NCBI GenBank assembly: GCA_029864805.1
Contig: JAOTSS010000010.1
Location: 1 to 43,120, forward strand
From: Candidatus Nitrosopumilus sp.
GTDB taxonomy: Archaea; Thermoproteota; Nitrososphaeria; Nitrososphaerales; Nitrosopumilaceae
Length of the DNA: 43,120 bases
Direction: 5' to 3'
In this document: positions 34,119 through 42,276 of the stretch, one piece after another
Layout: every line of letters begins with the position of its first letter
How positions within the stretch are numbered: the first letter of the stretch is position 1
The notes under the pieces: model-generated
What the model saw: the letters and a program-made list of their open reading frames with translations, nothing else
Told to the model about the DNA's origin: nothing
Databases searched by the model: none
Program-made: the position numbers and the translations under genes

Positions 34119-35279
34119 ATGGCAAATGAGCATGTATTAACAGTAAGCTTAGAAGAATTTGGATTAAGCAAATATGAAGCACAGGCATATGTGGCCCTGA
34201 TTGCAAAGGGCACAATTTCTGCAAGTGAATTAGCTTATTATTCAGAGATTCCTAGAACAAAAATTTATCCAACATTGCTAAAATTAGAAAGTAAGAAACT
34301 AGTCATTATTTCAAAGAGTAAGCCAATTATATGTTCTGCAATTGCTCCAGAAGACGCATTTGACGGAATTATTCACGAACAAATCAACAAGGTAAATGCA
34401 ATGAATTCACTAGTATCTAACTTGAAAAAAGCAAGTGAGGAAAGTAGAAAAACCAGAGGTTCAGAAGAGAAAAGATATTTTCATATTAGTGCAAACAATG
34501 TTTTAGCACAACTCCAAACAATGATTGAGGGATCTAAATCATCAATCAAAATCATGACAGATCAGTGGGGTTTCGGATTGTTAGCTGAATGTAAAGAGCA
34601 GTTAGTTTCAGTTGCATGTAGGAATTTAGACATCAAAATTCTTATCCCTCCAACTCAAATTTGTTCAGAATCATATAGAAAGATTCCTGACGGAGTAGAA
34701 ATTAGGGCATCAGAAATAACTCAGAACTGTTTTATGTTTGATGAAACAGAATTACTTTTAGTAAATAATGATAATGGTAAAGGAGCAATTTTTTCATCTA
34801 CTGATATCCTTGCTTCAAATCAGGAAAAAATATTTGTAAATGTTTGGAAAAATTCTATAAAAACCAAAGCATTAGCAGATATGTCAAAAACTGAAGCCCA
34901 AGAGATTTACAAAATAATTAAAACAGTTGATGATACGGGTTTAACATACGTTCTAAATTCCATAATGGAGTCAAAAAGGCTTGAATCAGATATGCTTAAA
35001 CTATTAGAAAAAAACGGCATATCATTCAAAACAAAATCATTAGATGATGTGATTGAGATAATGGATGCAGTAATGCAAATCACATGTTCAGGGCATGTAA
35101 ACTTTGAAGCAAGTACAAAAAACATTACAATAGAATCAAAGTTAAACAGTGGACATTCATTACCATGGGTATCAATTTTAGACGGATGCCTTCAAAAACA
35201 AGGATATAAAACAAGAACGATATATCAAAACAATTCCAATAAAGGCGAAAAAATCCACATCAAAATAGGTAAAAAATAA
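34119..35279 (+). CDS. TrmB-family transcriptional regulator with C-terminal effector domain
   Basis: The 386-residue protein opens with a TrmB-type winged helix at about residues 8-75 (LEEFGLSKYEAQAYVALIAKG and PRTKIYPTLLKLESKKLV). A coiled-coil spacer of about 20 residues follows, then a mid domain at about 125-260 like the TrmB sugar-binding/PLD-like part (KIMTDQWGFG, ILIPPTQ). A last domain from about 270 to the end is not one I recognise. It is divergent from the cdvC unit with a 159-nt intergenic region, so it might control that unit, but no operator is identified. Many thaumarchaeal TrmB-like proteins have unknown ligands. Confidence 0.75.
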   Translation: MANEHVLTVSLEEFGLSKYEAQAYVALIAKGTISASELAYYSEIPRTKIYPTLLKLESKKLVIISKSKPIICSAIAPEDAFDGIIHEQINKVNAMNSLVSNLKKASEESRKTRGSEEKRYFHISANNVLAQLQTMIEGSKSSIKIMTDQWGFGLLAECKEQLVSVACRNLDIKILIPPTQICSESYRKIPDGVEIRASEITQNCFMFDETELLLVNNDNGKGAIFSSTDILASNQEKIFVNVWKNSIKTKALADMSKTEAQEIYKIIKTVDDTGLTYVLNSIMESKRLESDMLKLLEKNGISFKTKSLDDVIEIMDAVMQITCSGHVNFEASTKNITIESKLNSGHSLPWVSILDGCLQKQGYKTRTIYQNNSNKGEKIHIKIGKK

Positions 35280-35548
35280 TTTTTCACAGATATGTCCACA
35301 AACAAGTCAGAAAACTAAGTGATTTGAGATACTGTCACCAATTCAACATATGATCGTTACCAAAAAATTGTATTTTCAAACAAACAATAGTTAATGTATT
35401 ATGAAAGTCATATCATTTAATTGGATCAGAGGACTTGTGACAAATAATTCATGACTAACAATAAAAAAGCAATTAGTCAAACTGTAAAAAATATTAAAAA
35501 TTCAAAATACAGATAAAAATAAATTCAAATAATATGATGTAATGTATC

Positions 35549-36004
35549 ATGATTGAAGAAAAACTAAAGTCATTAGACATAGAACTCCCAAACCCACCAA
35601 CGCCTGCAGGATCATATGTAGCAGTAATTAGAACAGGAAATGTGTTATTCATTTCAGGACAAATTCCAATGGAAGACAACAAAGTAATCTATACAGGAAA
35701 AGTTTCAGATGATAATTTAGAAACAGCACAAAAATCAGCAAGAATGTGTGCAATTAACATAATAGCGCAAATAAAAAGAGAGTTAGGGGATTTGGATAAA
35801 GTATCAAGAATAGTCAGATTATCAGGTTTTGTAAATTCTGTTCCAGAATTTTTTCAACAACCCAAAGTAATCAACCCAGCATCAGATTTGTTTTTTGAAA
35901 TATTTGGTGAAAAAGGAAAACATTCAAGGATTGCAGTGGGGGTAGCCAGTTTACCATTAAATTCAATGACTGAAATTGACGCAGTAGTTGAATTTTCAGA
36001 TTAG
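35549..36004 (+). CDS. RidA/YjgF family imine deaminase
   Basis: This 151-residue protein belongs to the longer RidA subgroup. The family strands VLFISGQIPMED, the helix SARMCAINIIAQIKREL, the ligand-region RIVRLSGFVNSVPEF, and the C-terminal HSRIAVGVASLPLN with E-I-D-A-V-V-E-F are seen. RidA-type enzymes hydrolyse reactive enamine or imine intermediates from amino-acid metabolism; the subgroup with HSR-x-AVGV may have other uses. It is flanked by a 269-nt gap with only chance ORFs. Confidence 0.85.
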   Translation: MIEEKLKSLDIELPNPPTPAGSYVAVIRTGNVLFISGQIPMEDNKVIYTGKVSDDNLETAQKSARMCAINIIAQIKRELGDLDKVSRIVRLSGFVNSVPEFFQQPKVINPASDLFFEIFGEKGKHSRIAVGVASLPLNSMTEIDAVVEFSD

Positions 36005-36020
36005 GCAATTTGGTAATTTT

Positions 36021-36028
36021 CTTAAATA
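36021..36028 (+). promoter_or_regulatory. TATA-like box before the 36052 zinc-finger gene
   Basis: The sequence cttaaata is centred about 27 nt before the ATG at 36052, the distance expected for a leaderless archaeal transcript. Its position also argues for that Met over the earlier one at 36010. Confidence 0.35.
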
Positions 36029-36051
36029 GATTTTTGAGCAAATATGCTCTC

Positions 36052-36249
36052 ATGGCTCAGATTTGCAAAGGGTTGTGTGAGAGATTAAAATCAACTTCGT
36101 TTACAAATAATCTACGTTACAAAATTGGGCAGAAATGGTGTTCATTGTGTGCATTGTTTTTTTTCACAGAAAACAATACATGTCCATGTTGCAAGACAAG
36201 ACTTCGATCAAAACCAAGGAGTAAAAAATATGAAATGCCAAGAATGTAA
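36052..36249 (+). CDS. Small zinc-finger protein (65 aa)
   Basis: From the Met at 36052 the product is 65 residues: a basic N-terminal part (ICKGLCERLKSTSFTNNLRY), then WCSLCALFFFTENNTCPCC with C-x2-C-x10-C-P-C-C spacing, and a strongly basic tail (KTRLRSKPRSKKYEMPRM). This combination of a zinc knuckle with a basic tail is common in thaumarchaeal small proteins and suggests nucleic-acid contact. The longer start at 36010 adds sequence overlapping the promoter. It overlaps the following Cys-rich gene by 20 nt, so the two may be translated together. Confidence 0.65.
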   Translation: MAQICKGLCERLKSTSFTNNLRYKIGQKWCSLCALFFFTENNTCPCCKTRLRSKPRSKKYEMPRM

Positions 36250-36385
36250 TCATGAAAAAGGGAAATGCCAGTGTTTGTGTTGTTGCTCAATTTCACAAAT
36301 AGGGTGTGTTTATTGTATTCTTCCAGTTTTGGGTTATAGGCAGATTAAAAAAATTTTAAGAAAATGGAAAAACCCAGGTAATTGA
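36230..36385 (+). CDS. Very Cys-rich small protein (51 aa)
   Basis: ATG at 36230 to TGA at 36385 encodes 51 residues. C3, C6, C13, C15, C17, C18, C19, C26 and C29 are nine cysteines in the first 30 residues (MKCQECNHEKGKCQCLCCCS, then GCVYC), followed by a basic hydrophobic helix (VLGYRQIKKILRKWKN). Cysteine pairs of this kind suggest zinc or iron-sulfur binding. The frame overlaps the upstream gene by 20 nt in a different frame. I do not recognise a family. Confidence 0.5.
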   Translation: MKCQECNHEKGKCQCLCCCSISQIGCVYCILPVLGYRQIKKILRKWKNPGN

Positions 36386-36454
36386 GTTCAAAGATAAGAA
36401 TATTGCGGTCCATTTTAAGAAACGATTCATATATGCTAAAAAATTAGTGAAATA

Positions 36455-37273
36455 GTGCTAAAGATTTCATTGCTTATGTTATTTACAGCATCAATGGTAT
36501 CGACTTTAGCTTTTGCAGAACCAACTATAGAGGTACAGACATCAGATAATCAGATCAAAGCACTTGAATCAATTTGGATTACAGGTAAGATTGCAGATGT
36601 CTCACAGTACAAACCAGTAAAATTAAGAATCATAGGACCGGATGGTGCACTAGTTTTTGCACCACAAGTTGCAATTAGTGATAACGGAGAATTTAGAAAA
36701 TTACTAAATCCGCCAGTTCCAAGATTTGATGTAGGGAAATATATTGTAACTGCAAGTCATGATGACATAAAAGTAGTTGCTAAAACTCAATTCACAGTGA
36801 TTTATCAAGACATTCCAAGAAATCCAACTGCTCAATCAATTGAGTCAGGAATAATCGTAGAGAAAGAATCAAAAATAAAAAGTGGCATATCCATGTCAGC
36901 AGAGTCAGAAAACGGCTCAGACATTATTAAAATTAAAGGAAATACAAGTTATAGTGGTACAGACATAACATTAATTGTTAAATCACCAACAGGTAACTTG
37001 ATTACGATTGATCAAGTCACGCCTGGAATAAATGGAGATTTTGAAGTTGAAATCAAGATAGGCGGACCAATGTGGAAAGAAGATGGCATGTATACCGTCA
37101 CTACAAACCAAGGAGCATTATCAGAGTATAAGAAATCAATTCAAGTTGAAATCAATGAAGGAGTGGTAGTACCAGAATTTGGAGTTGTAGCATCACTGGT
37201 TTTAGCAATATCAATTATTTCAATAATAATTGTTTCTGCAAAATCAAGACTTGTTATACCATCTAGATATTAA
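36455..37273 (+). CDS. Exported surface protein with PEFG-type C-terminal sorting signal
   Basis: The start is GTG at 36455. The 272-residue protein begins with a signal peptide (LLMLFTASMVSTLAFAEP, cleavage near residue 21). Two Ig-like or carboxypeptidase-regulatory-like beta domains follow (about residues 25-115 and 140-235; motifs KLRIIGPDGALVF and SGTDITLIVKSPTGNL). The C-terminus is VPEFGVVASLVLAISIIS followed by a basic end, the PEFG-CTERM pattern that archaeosortases of ammonia-oxidising archaea are thought to recognise. It should be attached to the cell surface. No partner gene is adjacent. Confidence 0.8.
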   Translation: MLKISLLMLFTASMVSTLAFAEPTIEVQTSDNQIKALESIWITGKIADVSQYKPVKLRIIGPDGALVFAPQVAISDNGEFRKLLNPPVPRFDVGKYIVTASHDDIKVVAKTQFTVIYQDIPRNPTAQSIESGIIVEKESKIKSGISMSAESENGSDIIKIKGNTSYSGTDITLIVKSPTGNLITIDQVTPGINGDFEVEIKIGGPMWKEDGMYTVTTNQGALSEYKKSIQVEINEGVVVPEFGVVASLVLAISIISIIIVSAKSRLVIPSRY

Positions 37274-37296
37274 TTCTAGATGTCACTAAAACAATC

Positions 37297-37665
37297 ATGT
37301 TTAGTTTAGATGAGATAAAATCAGAAAAATATATCTCACTTGAAACATATAGAAAAAATCACCAGCCAATTCGAACTCCAGTTTGGTTTGTAGTTAGAGA
37401 TGAACTAGTGTATATAGTCACAAGAAATCAGACAGGCAAGGTCAAGCGTCTTCAAAATAATCTCAAAGTAAAATTTGCATTATGTAGTATTAAAGGAAAA
37501 ATTACAGGGGAATGGATATCAGGTACTGCAAAAATTTTAACGGGTAATGAAATCAAAGAAGCAGTGAAGATGAGAGATAAAAAATATGGGTTTATGGCAA
37601 AGATTGCAAAATTTTTGAGCAAAAACAAGGGAGAATTTTTTGCATTTTCAATTAAAATAGACTAA
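37297..37665 (+). CDS. PPOX-class flavin/F420-binding protein
   Basis: The 122-residue protein has the split-barrel fold of pyridoxamine-5'-phosphate-oxidase-like proteins: KYISLETYRKNHQPIRTPVW as the first strand pair, LVYIVTRNQTGKVKRLQNN as the phosphate-contact region, and the KITGEWISGTAKIL strand. Small proteins of this group in actinobacteria and archaea often use F420 rather than FMN; that would fit, but no residue settles it. It overlaps the convergent membrane-protein gene by 14 nt. Confidence 0.8.
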   Translation: MFSLDEIKSEKYISLETYRKNHQPIRTPVWFVVRDELVYIVTRNQTGKVKRLQNNLKVKFALCSIKGKITGEWISGTAKILTGNEIKEAVKMRDKKYGFMAKIAKFLSKNKGEFFAFSIKID

Positions 37666-38140
37666 AGGATTTTTGTAATTTTGTTTCTCTTTTTAGTTTG
37701 TAAGCTGTTAGTCCTACAAATCCAAAAATTAATACCAACCCCATATAAGATAAAAATTGACTATGATCAATCAGTACTGCTGAAACTCCAGTTCCCACAA
37801 CACTTGGCAATAAAGACAATGCATACAACCACCAACCACAACAACCTAAGGGTACCAAAGAAAAAAAGGAGAAAAATGAGGTAGCAGCCATACTTCCAGT
37901 ATTTCCACCAAAAGCCTTTTTCTTTACATCTAATTTGCAGCCTAGAAGTTTACTTTTTTCGGAGAGAAAAATCTGCAATCCAATCCCAATTCCCATTCCA
38001 ATAATTATGATAGAGTTTAGTTGAAATGCAGCACTAATTGCATCTAATGGTTTCAATGCAGGAGTTGTAATTACAACTACTGTAAGATACACTGTAATTG
38101 TGATGATTCCAACAAGTATTGCTTTGCCTAGTGGTTTCAT
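37652..38140 (-). CDS. Multi-pass membrane protein coupled to the DUF3179 gene
   Basis: The 162-residue protein has about four membrane segments (near 8-28, 42-58, 92-116, 128-150) with PLGCCGWWLYALSLLPSVVG between the second pair, including two adjacent cysteines. Its ATG shares one nucleotide with the stop of the DUF3179 gene (TAATG), so the two are translated together. I cannot name a family. The pairing with an exported DUF3179 protein suggests an envelope role. Confidence 0.65.
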   Translation of the reverse strand: MKPLGKAILVGIITITVYLTVVVITTPALKPLDAISAAFQLNSIIIIGMGIGIGLQIFLSEKSKLLGCKLDVKKKAFGGNTGSMAATSFFSFFSLVPLGCCGWWLYALSLLPSVVGTGVSAVLIDHSQFLSYMGLVLIFGFVGLTAYKLKRETKLQKSFSLF

Positions 38141-39252
38141 TACACGCCACCATAAATCAGAGTTTCAGGATGAAATGCCACCCACTCAAACCAAAATCCA
38201 GGTTTAATTGGCATTCGCTTCAGATGCTCTCCTTCAAGTTCTCCAGATATCGACAATCCATCATAGTTCCACTCAGAGTTTGTTTGTATATCTAGAATTT
38301 TGCCATCAGCATATACAAAGTCTAAGACATCATTATTGATTATCCGCTCAAATGCACGAGAATTTTCAGAAAACAAGGATATCAACATTACAGGAGTTTC
38401 CCCAATAAAGTCATTAATTAGAATCTCAGATTCAATGTCGTTTTGTTTGTAAGCTTTTGAAAATCCATTTTCAACAAATCCAATGATAATTTCTTTTGGA
38501 TGCATTCTATTGTCACTATGCTCTACAGGAAACATTATTCTAGGTTCTGTGTAATAATTCCCATAAGGATCAGTAGCATACGAGCGAAGGAATCCAGTAT
38601 CAGTTGTTAAAATTTTAGTATCAGGATGAAGTTTCTTCCAATCACCCCATGTAATTACATCAAATGGAATCAAACCTAATTGATAACCAGCCAGTTCCCC
38701 TTTTACTGCAATTCCAAGTGCTTGACTCCAATAAGATTCAGTTAATCTATCATACATCAACAAGTTACTGTTGTAGAGTTTTCCTGATGTTCCAAACGTG
38801 ACTTCTTGCCCATCAATTATTCTTTCAAATACTTGATTTGTATAACACAAAGGACAATAAGTTACTGATACTGGAACACCACCTACTGAATCATTAACGA
38901 TTTCATGCCAGACCAAAATAAAAATTGGGTAAGCTTTTGTCTCACCATTAATGTTTAATCCAATTACGATATCAGAATCAGACATGAACTGAGAGGCATC
39001 CGCATCTGAAAATATTGGATTGTCAATGGATGGAATTCCATCCTTTGGTGGGCCACCACTCTTAATTCTGTCAAGTGGTATCAAATGCTTTACACCATCA
39101 GTCTCCATCATTGTTAGTTCAAAAGACAGTGAATCAGATTCTCCAAAATTAGTAAGAAGAGATTTTGGGGTAGATGCTCCCTCATATAAGATAGACAGCA
39201 TCCCAAGTGTTATAGCTGCTATTACAATTGGTAAAATTACTTTGAAATTCAA
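38140..39252 (-). CDS. DUF3179-domain exported protein
   Basis: The 370-residue protein has an N-terminal signal or anchor at about residues 4-22 and a DUF3179 domain that fills most of the rest. Recognisable elements are PIFILVWHEIVNDSVGGVP, VTYCPLCYTNQVFER and the later SGKLYNSNLLMYDR and ESYWSQALG blocks. The CPLC pair is the probable metal or redox site of the family. DUF3179 proteins are found in many haloarchaea and bacteria with unknown function. It is the first gene of a two-gene unit with the membrane protein. Confidence 0.85.
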   Translation of the reverse strand: MNFKVILPIVIAAITLGMLSILYEGASTPKSLLTNFGESDSLSFELTMMETDGVKHLIPLDRIKSGGPPKDGIPSIDNPIFSDADASQFMSDSDIVIGLNINGETKAYPIFILVWHEIVNDSVGGVPVSVTYCPLCYTNQVFERIIDGQEVTFGTSGKLYNSNLLMYDRLTESYWSQALGIAVKGELAGYQLGLIPFDVITWGDWKKLHPDTKILTTDTGFLRSYATDPYGNYYTEPRIMFPVEHSDNRMHPKEIIIGFVENGFSKAYKQNDIESEILINDFIGETPVMLISLFSENSRAFERIINNDVLDFVYADGKILDIQTNSEWNYDGLSISGELEGEHLKRMPIKPGFWFEWVAFHPETLIYGGV

Positions 39253-39358
39253 TTTTGATTAATTTTTGTTTCCAGAATATTAAACAATTATTCCAATTTG
39301 ATTTGTATGGATTTTTTAATAATTTTTACATTTTTGAAAAAATTCAAGATTGAATAAA

Positions 39359-40489
39359 CTATTTTATTTTTTTATTCAATTCGGTGATGAATTTTTTTAT
39401 TTTAGGTTTTGGAATTACGGCACCACATGCTTTGTCATGGCCTCCACCAGAACCACCTAGGCTTGTTGCCAGAATATTGACAATTTTTCCCAAATGCACT
39501 GTGCAATCTTTAGAACCTCTAACAGACACTGCATAAATTCCATGATCAACACGTTCTTTGTATGCAACACCAACGTCTTTTCCAGATAACCCCATTACAA
39601 AATTAACAGCACCACTAGCACCAGCATCAAGGATTTCCATATAACCAAGATTTTTCATGGTTCTCATTCCTTGTTTTACTTTGGCAATCATTTGAGATAA
39701 TTTTTCAACTTGAATTTGAGCGAATTCAAATGTATTAGGTATTGCATGTGGGAATTTAGATTCTGCCAACTCCTCAACTAAATACAATAAATAATCAGGT
39801 TCTTTTTGATGTCCTACAATATTATAGGTAAGAACAGTCGCGCTTATCAATGCAAATTGCCTGTCATAGATTTGCAGCAATTTTGAACCAATTGGTCGAG
39901 TTTCCATATAGTCAGTAATTGCAGCGCATGCTGCAACAAATGATGCATGATCATTAAGTTTTGATTTGAATGCAGTGTAAACTAGAACTGCAGTACATTC
40001 ATTGATGTCGTGAATCACTTTTACTTTGATTTTGTTTAGTGCCTTTACAACATCAGGATCAATATCATGATGATCAATATAAGTAACTGAGACTTTATTT
40101 TTTCTCAGAGTGGTCATTATATCAATAAACTCATCTTGAGTCTTTTTACTTAGACCTAAATCACAGATAAATAATGATTTTAACTTTTCATCTAAAACTA
40201 CTTGATTTAGGGCTTCCATTTGACCAGGATAGTCAACCAGAATTGCATCTCCGCCAAAAGCTTGTCTAATCAATGCGGCAGAACTAATTCCATCACAGTC
40301 TTCTTTATGAGAAATGCAAATTATTTTTGTCCTGGGTGTTTTGATTGTTTTTTTTGCTAGAGTTTTAATAGTTTTTTTGGTTGAAGGTTTTTTGGTTGAA
40401 GGTTTTTTGGTTGAAGGTTTTTTGGTTGAAGGTTTTTTGGTTGAAGGTTTTTTGGTTGAAGATACTGCCAATATGAGTTCAAAAAGCAT
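39359..40489 (-). CDS. DHH-family phosphoesterase with repeat-encoded basic N-terminal tail
   Basis: The 376-residue protein starts with a short hydrophobic run, then STKKP repeated and a basic linker up to about residue 55. The DHH domain follows: SHKEDCDGISSA at about 60-71, CDLG around 109-112 and the YIDHHDID signature with D139, H140, H141. The DHHA1-type C-terminus GGSGGGHDKACGA is at about 345-357. DHH/DHHA1 proteins include RecJ-like nucleases, GAN and nano-RNases; the basic tail would help bind nucleic acid. The substrate is open. The repeat tail can vary in length by DNA slippage without harming the catalytic domain. Confidence 0.85.
   Translation of the reverse strand: MLFELILAVSSTKKPSTKKPSTKKPSTKKPSTKKPSTKKTIKTLAKKTIKTPRTKIICISHKEDCDGISSAALIRQAFGGDAILVDYPGQMEALNQVVLDEKLKSLFICDLGLSKKTQDEFIDIMTTLRKNKVSVTYIDHHDIDPDVVKALNKIKVKVIHDINECTAVLVYTAFKSKLNDHASFVAACAAITDYMETRPIGSKLLQIYDRQFALISATVLTYNIVGHQKEPDYLLYLVEELAESKFPHAIPNTFEFAQIQVEKLSQMIAKVKQGMRTMKNLGYMEILDAGASGAVNFVMGLSGKDVGVAYKERVDHGIYAVSVRGSKDCTVHLGKIVNILATSLGGSGGGHDKACGAVIPKPKIKKFITELNKKIK
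40373..40461 (+). repeat. 15-bp tandem repeat, six units, coding for STKKP
   Basis: The unit ttttttggttgaagg recurs six times with period 15 and only the last unit differs (ends ttgaaga). It lies inside the DHH-family gene and encodes S-T-K-K-P on the reverse strand. Because 15 is a multiple of three, gain or loss of a unit keeps the frame. Confidence 0.9.
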
Positions 40490-40517
40490 TAGCCCTCATT
40501 TAAATTAAGAATGAAAT

Positions 40518-40733
40518 TTAAGAGTCTCTAAAAGATTTTTTGATACTTTGATGGATTAGGGAACTAGAGTCTAAATATACATCATAAAATGACAATCCTT
40601 CCATCTGGGTTTGATGATCTATTTCTTGAATTTTTTTCAGATCACTGGGGGATGCATTTAGTACCAATTCATCTAATTTTTTAAGGCGTTTACGCTCCAT
40701 TGGACTCATTAATTTTTGATTAAAAATTATCAT
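40518..40733 (-). CDS. Small hypothetical protein, one of two similar proteins flanking citrate synthase
   Basis: The 71-residue product is helical and basic at first (RKRLKKLDELVLNA), then contains IQEIDHQTQMEGLSFYDVYL. The segment D-x-Q-x-Q-x-x-G-L-S-F-Y-D-V has a counterpart D-D-Q-A-Q-K-K-G-I-T-F-Y-D-M in the gene at 41994-42200 on the other side of citrate synthase. The Met at 40709 is an alternative start. The family is unknown. It is divergent from the citrate synthase gene. Confidence 0.55.
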   Translation of the reverse strand: MIIFNQKLMSPMERKRLKKLDELVLNASPSDLKKIQEIDHQTQMEGLSFYDVYLDSSSLIHQSIKKSFRDS

Positions 40734-40795
40734 TTATTACCAAAAGTTGGGATATTAGACTAATTACTAAACACCATAGACACAATTTTAGAGAA

Positions 40796-40803
40796 AATAT
40801 AAT
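40796..40803 (+). promoter_or_regulatory. TATA-like box of the citrate synthase gene
   Basis: The sequence aatataat is centred about 27 nt before the ATG at 40827, consistent with a leaderless archaeal transcript. No other promoter element was sought or found. Confidence 0.35.
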
Positions 40804-40826
40804 AGAAGTTTTTAGATAGGTTAAGT

Positions 40827-41990
40827 ATGGAAACTAAAAACATCGGTTTACGAGGAATCGAGGTTGCAGATACCAGAATATCCAATATTGATGGAGAAAA
40901 AGGAAAGCTGATTTATCGAGGATTTGATATTTTAGATCTTACAAAAAACTCCACGTTTGAAGAAACAGCATATTTACTACTATATGATAATTTGCCAACT
41001 AAGAGCCAACTAGATGAATTTAATGCCAAATTAATCGAGGCTAGATTCATTCCAAAACAAATGCAGAAAAACATGGGAAACTGGAGAAAAGATGCAGATC
41101 CCATGGATATGCTTCAAGCATTCGTATCTGCACTTGCAGGGTATTATGATGAAGAGTTCTCAAACAAGGAGGCAAGTTATGACAAAGCAATCAATCTCAT
41201 TGCAAAAGTTCCAACCATCATTGCAAGTTGGCATAGAATTAGAAATGGATTAGAAATTGTAGATCCTGATTCATCACTAAGTCATGCTGCAAATTTTTTA
41301 TACATGATGACTGGAGAAAAACCAGATCCTGAAGTTGAGAAAATATTTGATGTGTGTCTAATTCTTCATGCTGATCATACTTTTAATGCATCAACATTTA
41401 CTGCCAGGCAAGTTGCATCAACTAGAGCTCATATGTATTCAGCAGCTAGTGCTGCAATTGGAGCACTGAGTGGGGAATTGCACGGAGGGGCCAATACTGA
41501 AGTTATGAAGATGTTGCTAGAAATCGGCAAAATAGAAAATGTCGAGGCATGGATAAAAGAAAAAATGCAAAACAATGAAAGAATAATGGGAATGGGGCAT
41601 GCAGTTTACAAGACATATGATCCAAGAGCTCAAGTTCTAAAAGAATTATCAAGAAAATTGGCAGAAAAAACTAAAGATCCATGGTTTGACATTACAGAAA
41701 AAGTTGAAACGGTTACAATTTCTGAGATGAAGTCACAGAAAGGACGAGACATTTATCCCAATGTAGATTTGTATAGTGCATCAATTTACTACATGTTAAA
41801 AATCCCAATGGATCTTAACACACCAATATTTGCAATTTCAAGAGTTGCTGGATGGGCAGCTCACATCATTGAGGAGAAATTTGCAGAAGCTGCACCAAAG
41901 CCAGCATTGTACAGACCAAAGGCCGTCTATGTTGGAAAATATTGTGGTCCTCAAGGCTGTGAATACAAAACACTGGATTTGAGAAAATAA
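40827..41990 (+). CDS. gltA: Citrate synthase
   Basis: The 387-residue enzyme condenses oxaloacetate and acetyl-CoA. The catalytic trio is visible as H219 (GELHGGANTEV), H258 (MGMGHAVYKTYDPRA) and D314 (YPNVDLYSASI), and HADHTFNASTF at 181-191 is a family block. The late FAISRVAGWAAHIIEE helix carries the Arg that contacts the citrate carboxylate. The length suits the small archaeal form. In ammonia-oxidising archaea it would serve an incomplete or full TCA branch that supplies 2-oxoglutarate. The paralogue methylcitrate synthase cannot be fully excluded by motif. Confidence 0.93.
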   Translation: METKNIGLRGIEVADTRISNIDGEKGKLIYRGFDILDLTKNSTFEETAYLLLYDNLPTKSQLDEFNAKLIEARFIPKQMQKNMGNWRKDADPMDMLQAFVSALAGYYDEEFSNKEASYDKAINLIAKVPTIIASWHRIRNGLEIVDPDSSLSHAANFLYMMTGEKPDPEVEKIFDVCLILHADHTFNASTFTARQVASTRAHMYSAASAAIGALSGELHGGANTEVMKMLLEIGKIENVEAWIKEKMQNNERIMGMGHAVYKTYDPRAQVLKELSRKLAEKTKDPWFDITEKVETVTISEMKSQKGRDIYPNVDLYSASIYYMLKIPMDLNTPIFAISRVAGWAAHIIEEKFAEAAPKPALYRPKAVYVGKYCGPQGCEYKTLDLRK

Positions 41991-41993
41991 ATT

Positions 41994-42200
41994 TTAGTTT
42001 CTTGTACTAAGCCATTCTTTTGCTTTAGAGTTCACATCGTGTTTGTACAAGACTTCAAAAACCATATCGTAAAATGTGATTCCTTTTTTTTGAGCCTGAT
42101 CATCGAGCCATTTTATTCCATCAGCCAATTCAGGATCATATTCAGAGAATTCAACTAATTCGTCAACCATCTTTGAGAAGAAGGCATGAGATTCAAGCAT
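41994..42200 (-). CDS. Small hypothetical protein, similar to the 40518 gene
   Basis: The open frame reaches 42254, but the Met at 42200 (MLESHAFFSKMVDELVEF) starts a cleaner 68-residue helical protein; the first 18 codons above it look like untranslated sequence. It contains IKWLDDQAQKKGITFYDMVF, which resembles part of the 40518 protein, and a basic end (NSKAKEWLSTRN). The function is unknown. It is convergent with citrate synthase with 3 nt between stops. Confidence 0.6.
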   Translation of the reverse strand: MLESHAFFSKMVDELVEFSEYDPELADGIKWLDDQAQKKGITFYDMVFEVLYKHDVNSKAKEWLSTRN

Positions 42201-42276
42201 GAGTTCACCTTTAAATCTATGATCATAAGTGAGGGATTCAAAATATATTAACAAAAGACCGCTTTTTGGTTGACAA

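Noticed and set aside
35401..35516. Two short overlapping ORFs (17 and 21 codons)
   Set aside because: Too short and with low-complexity Lys/Asn composition in an AT-rich gap; no motif or coding signal.
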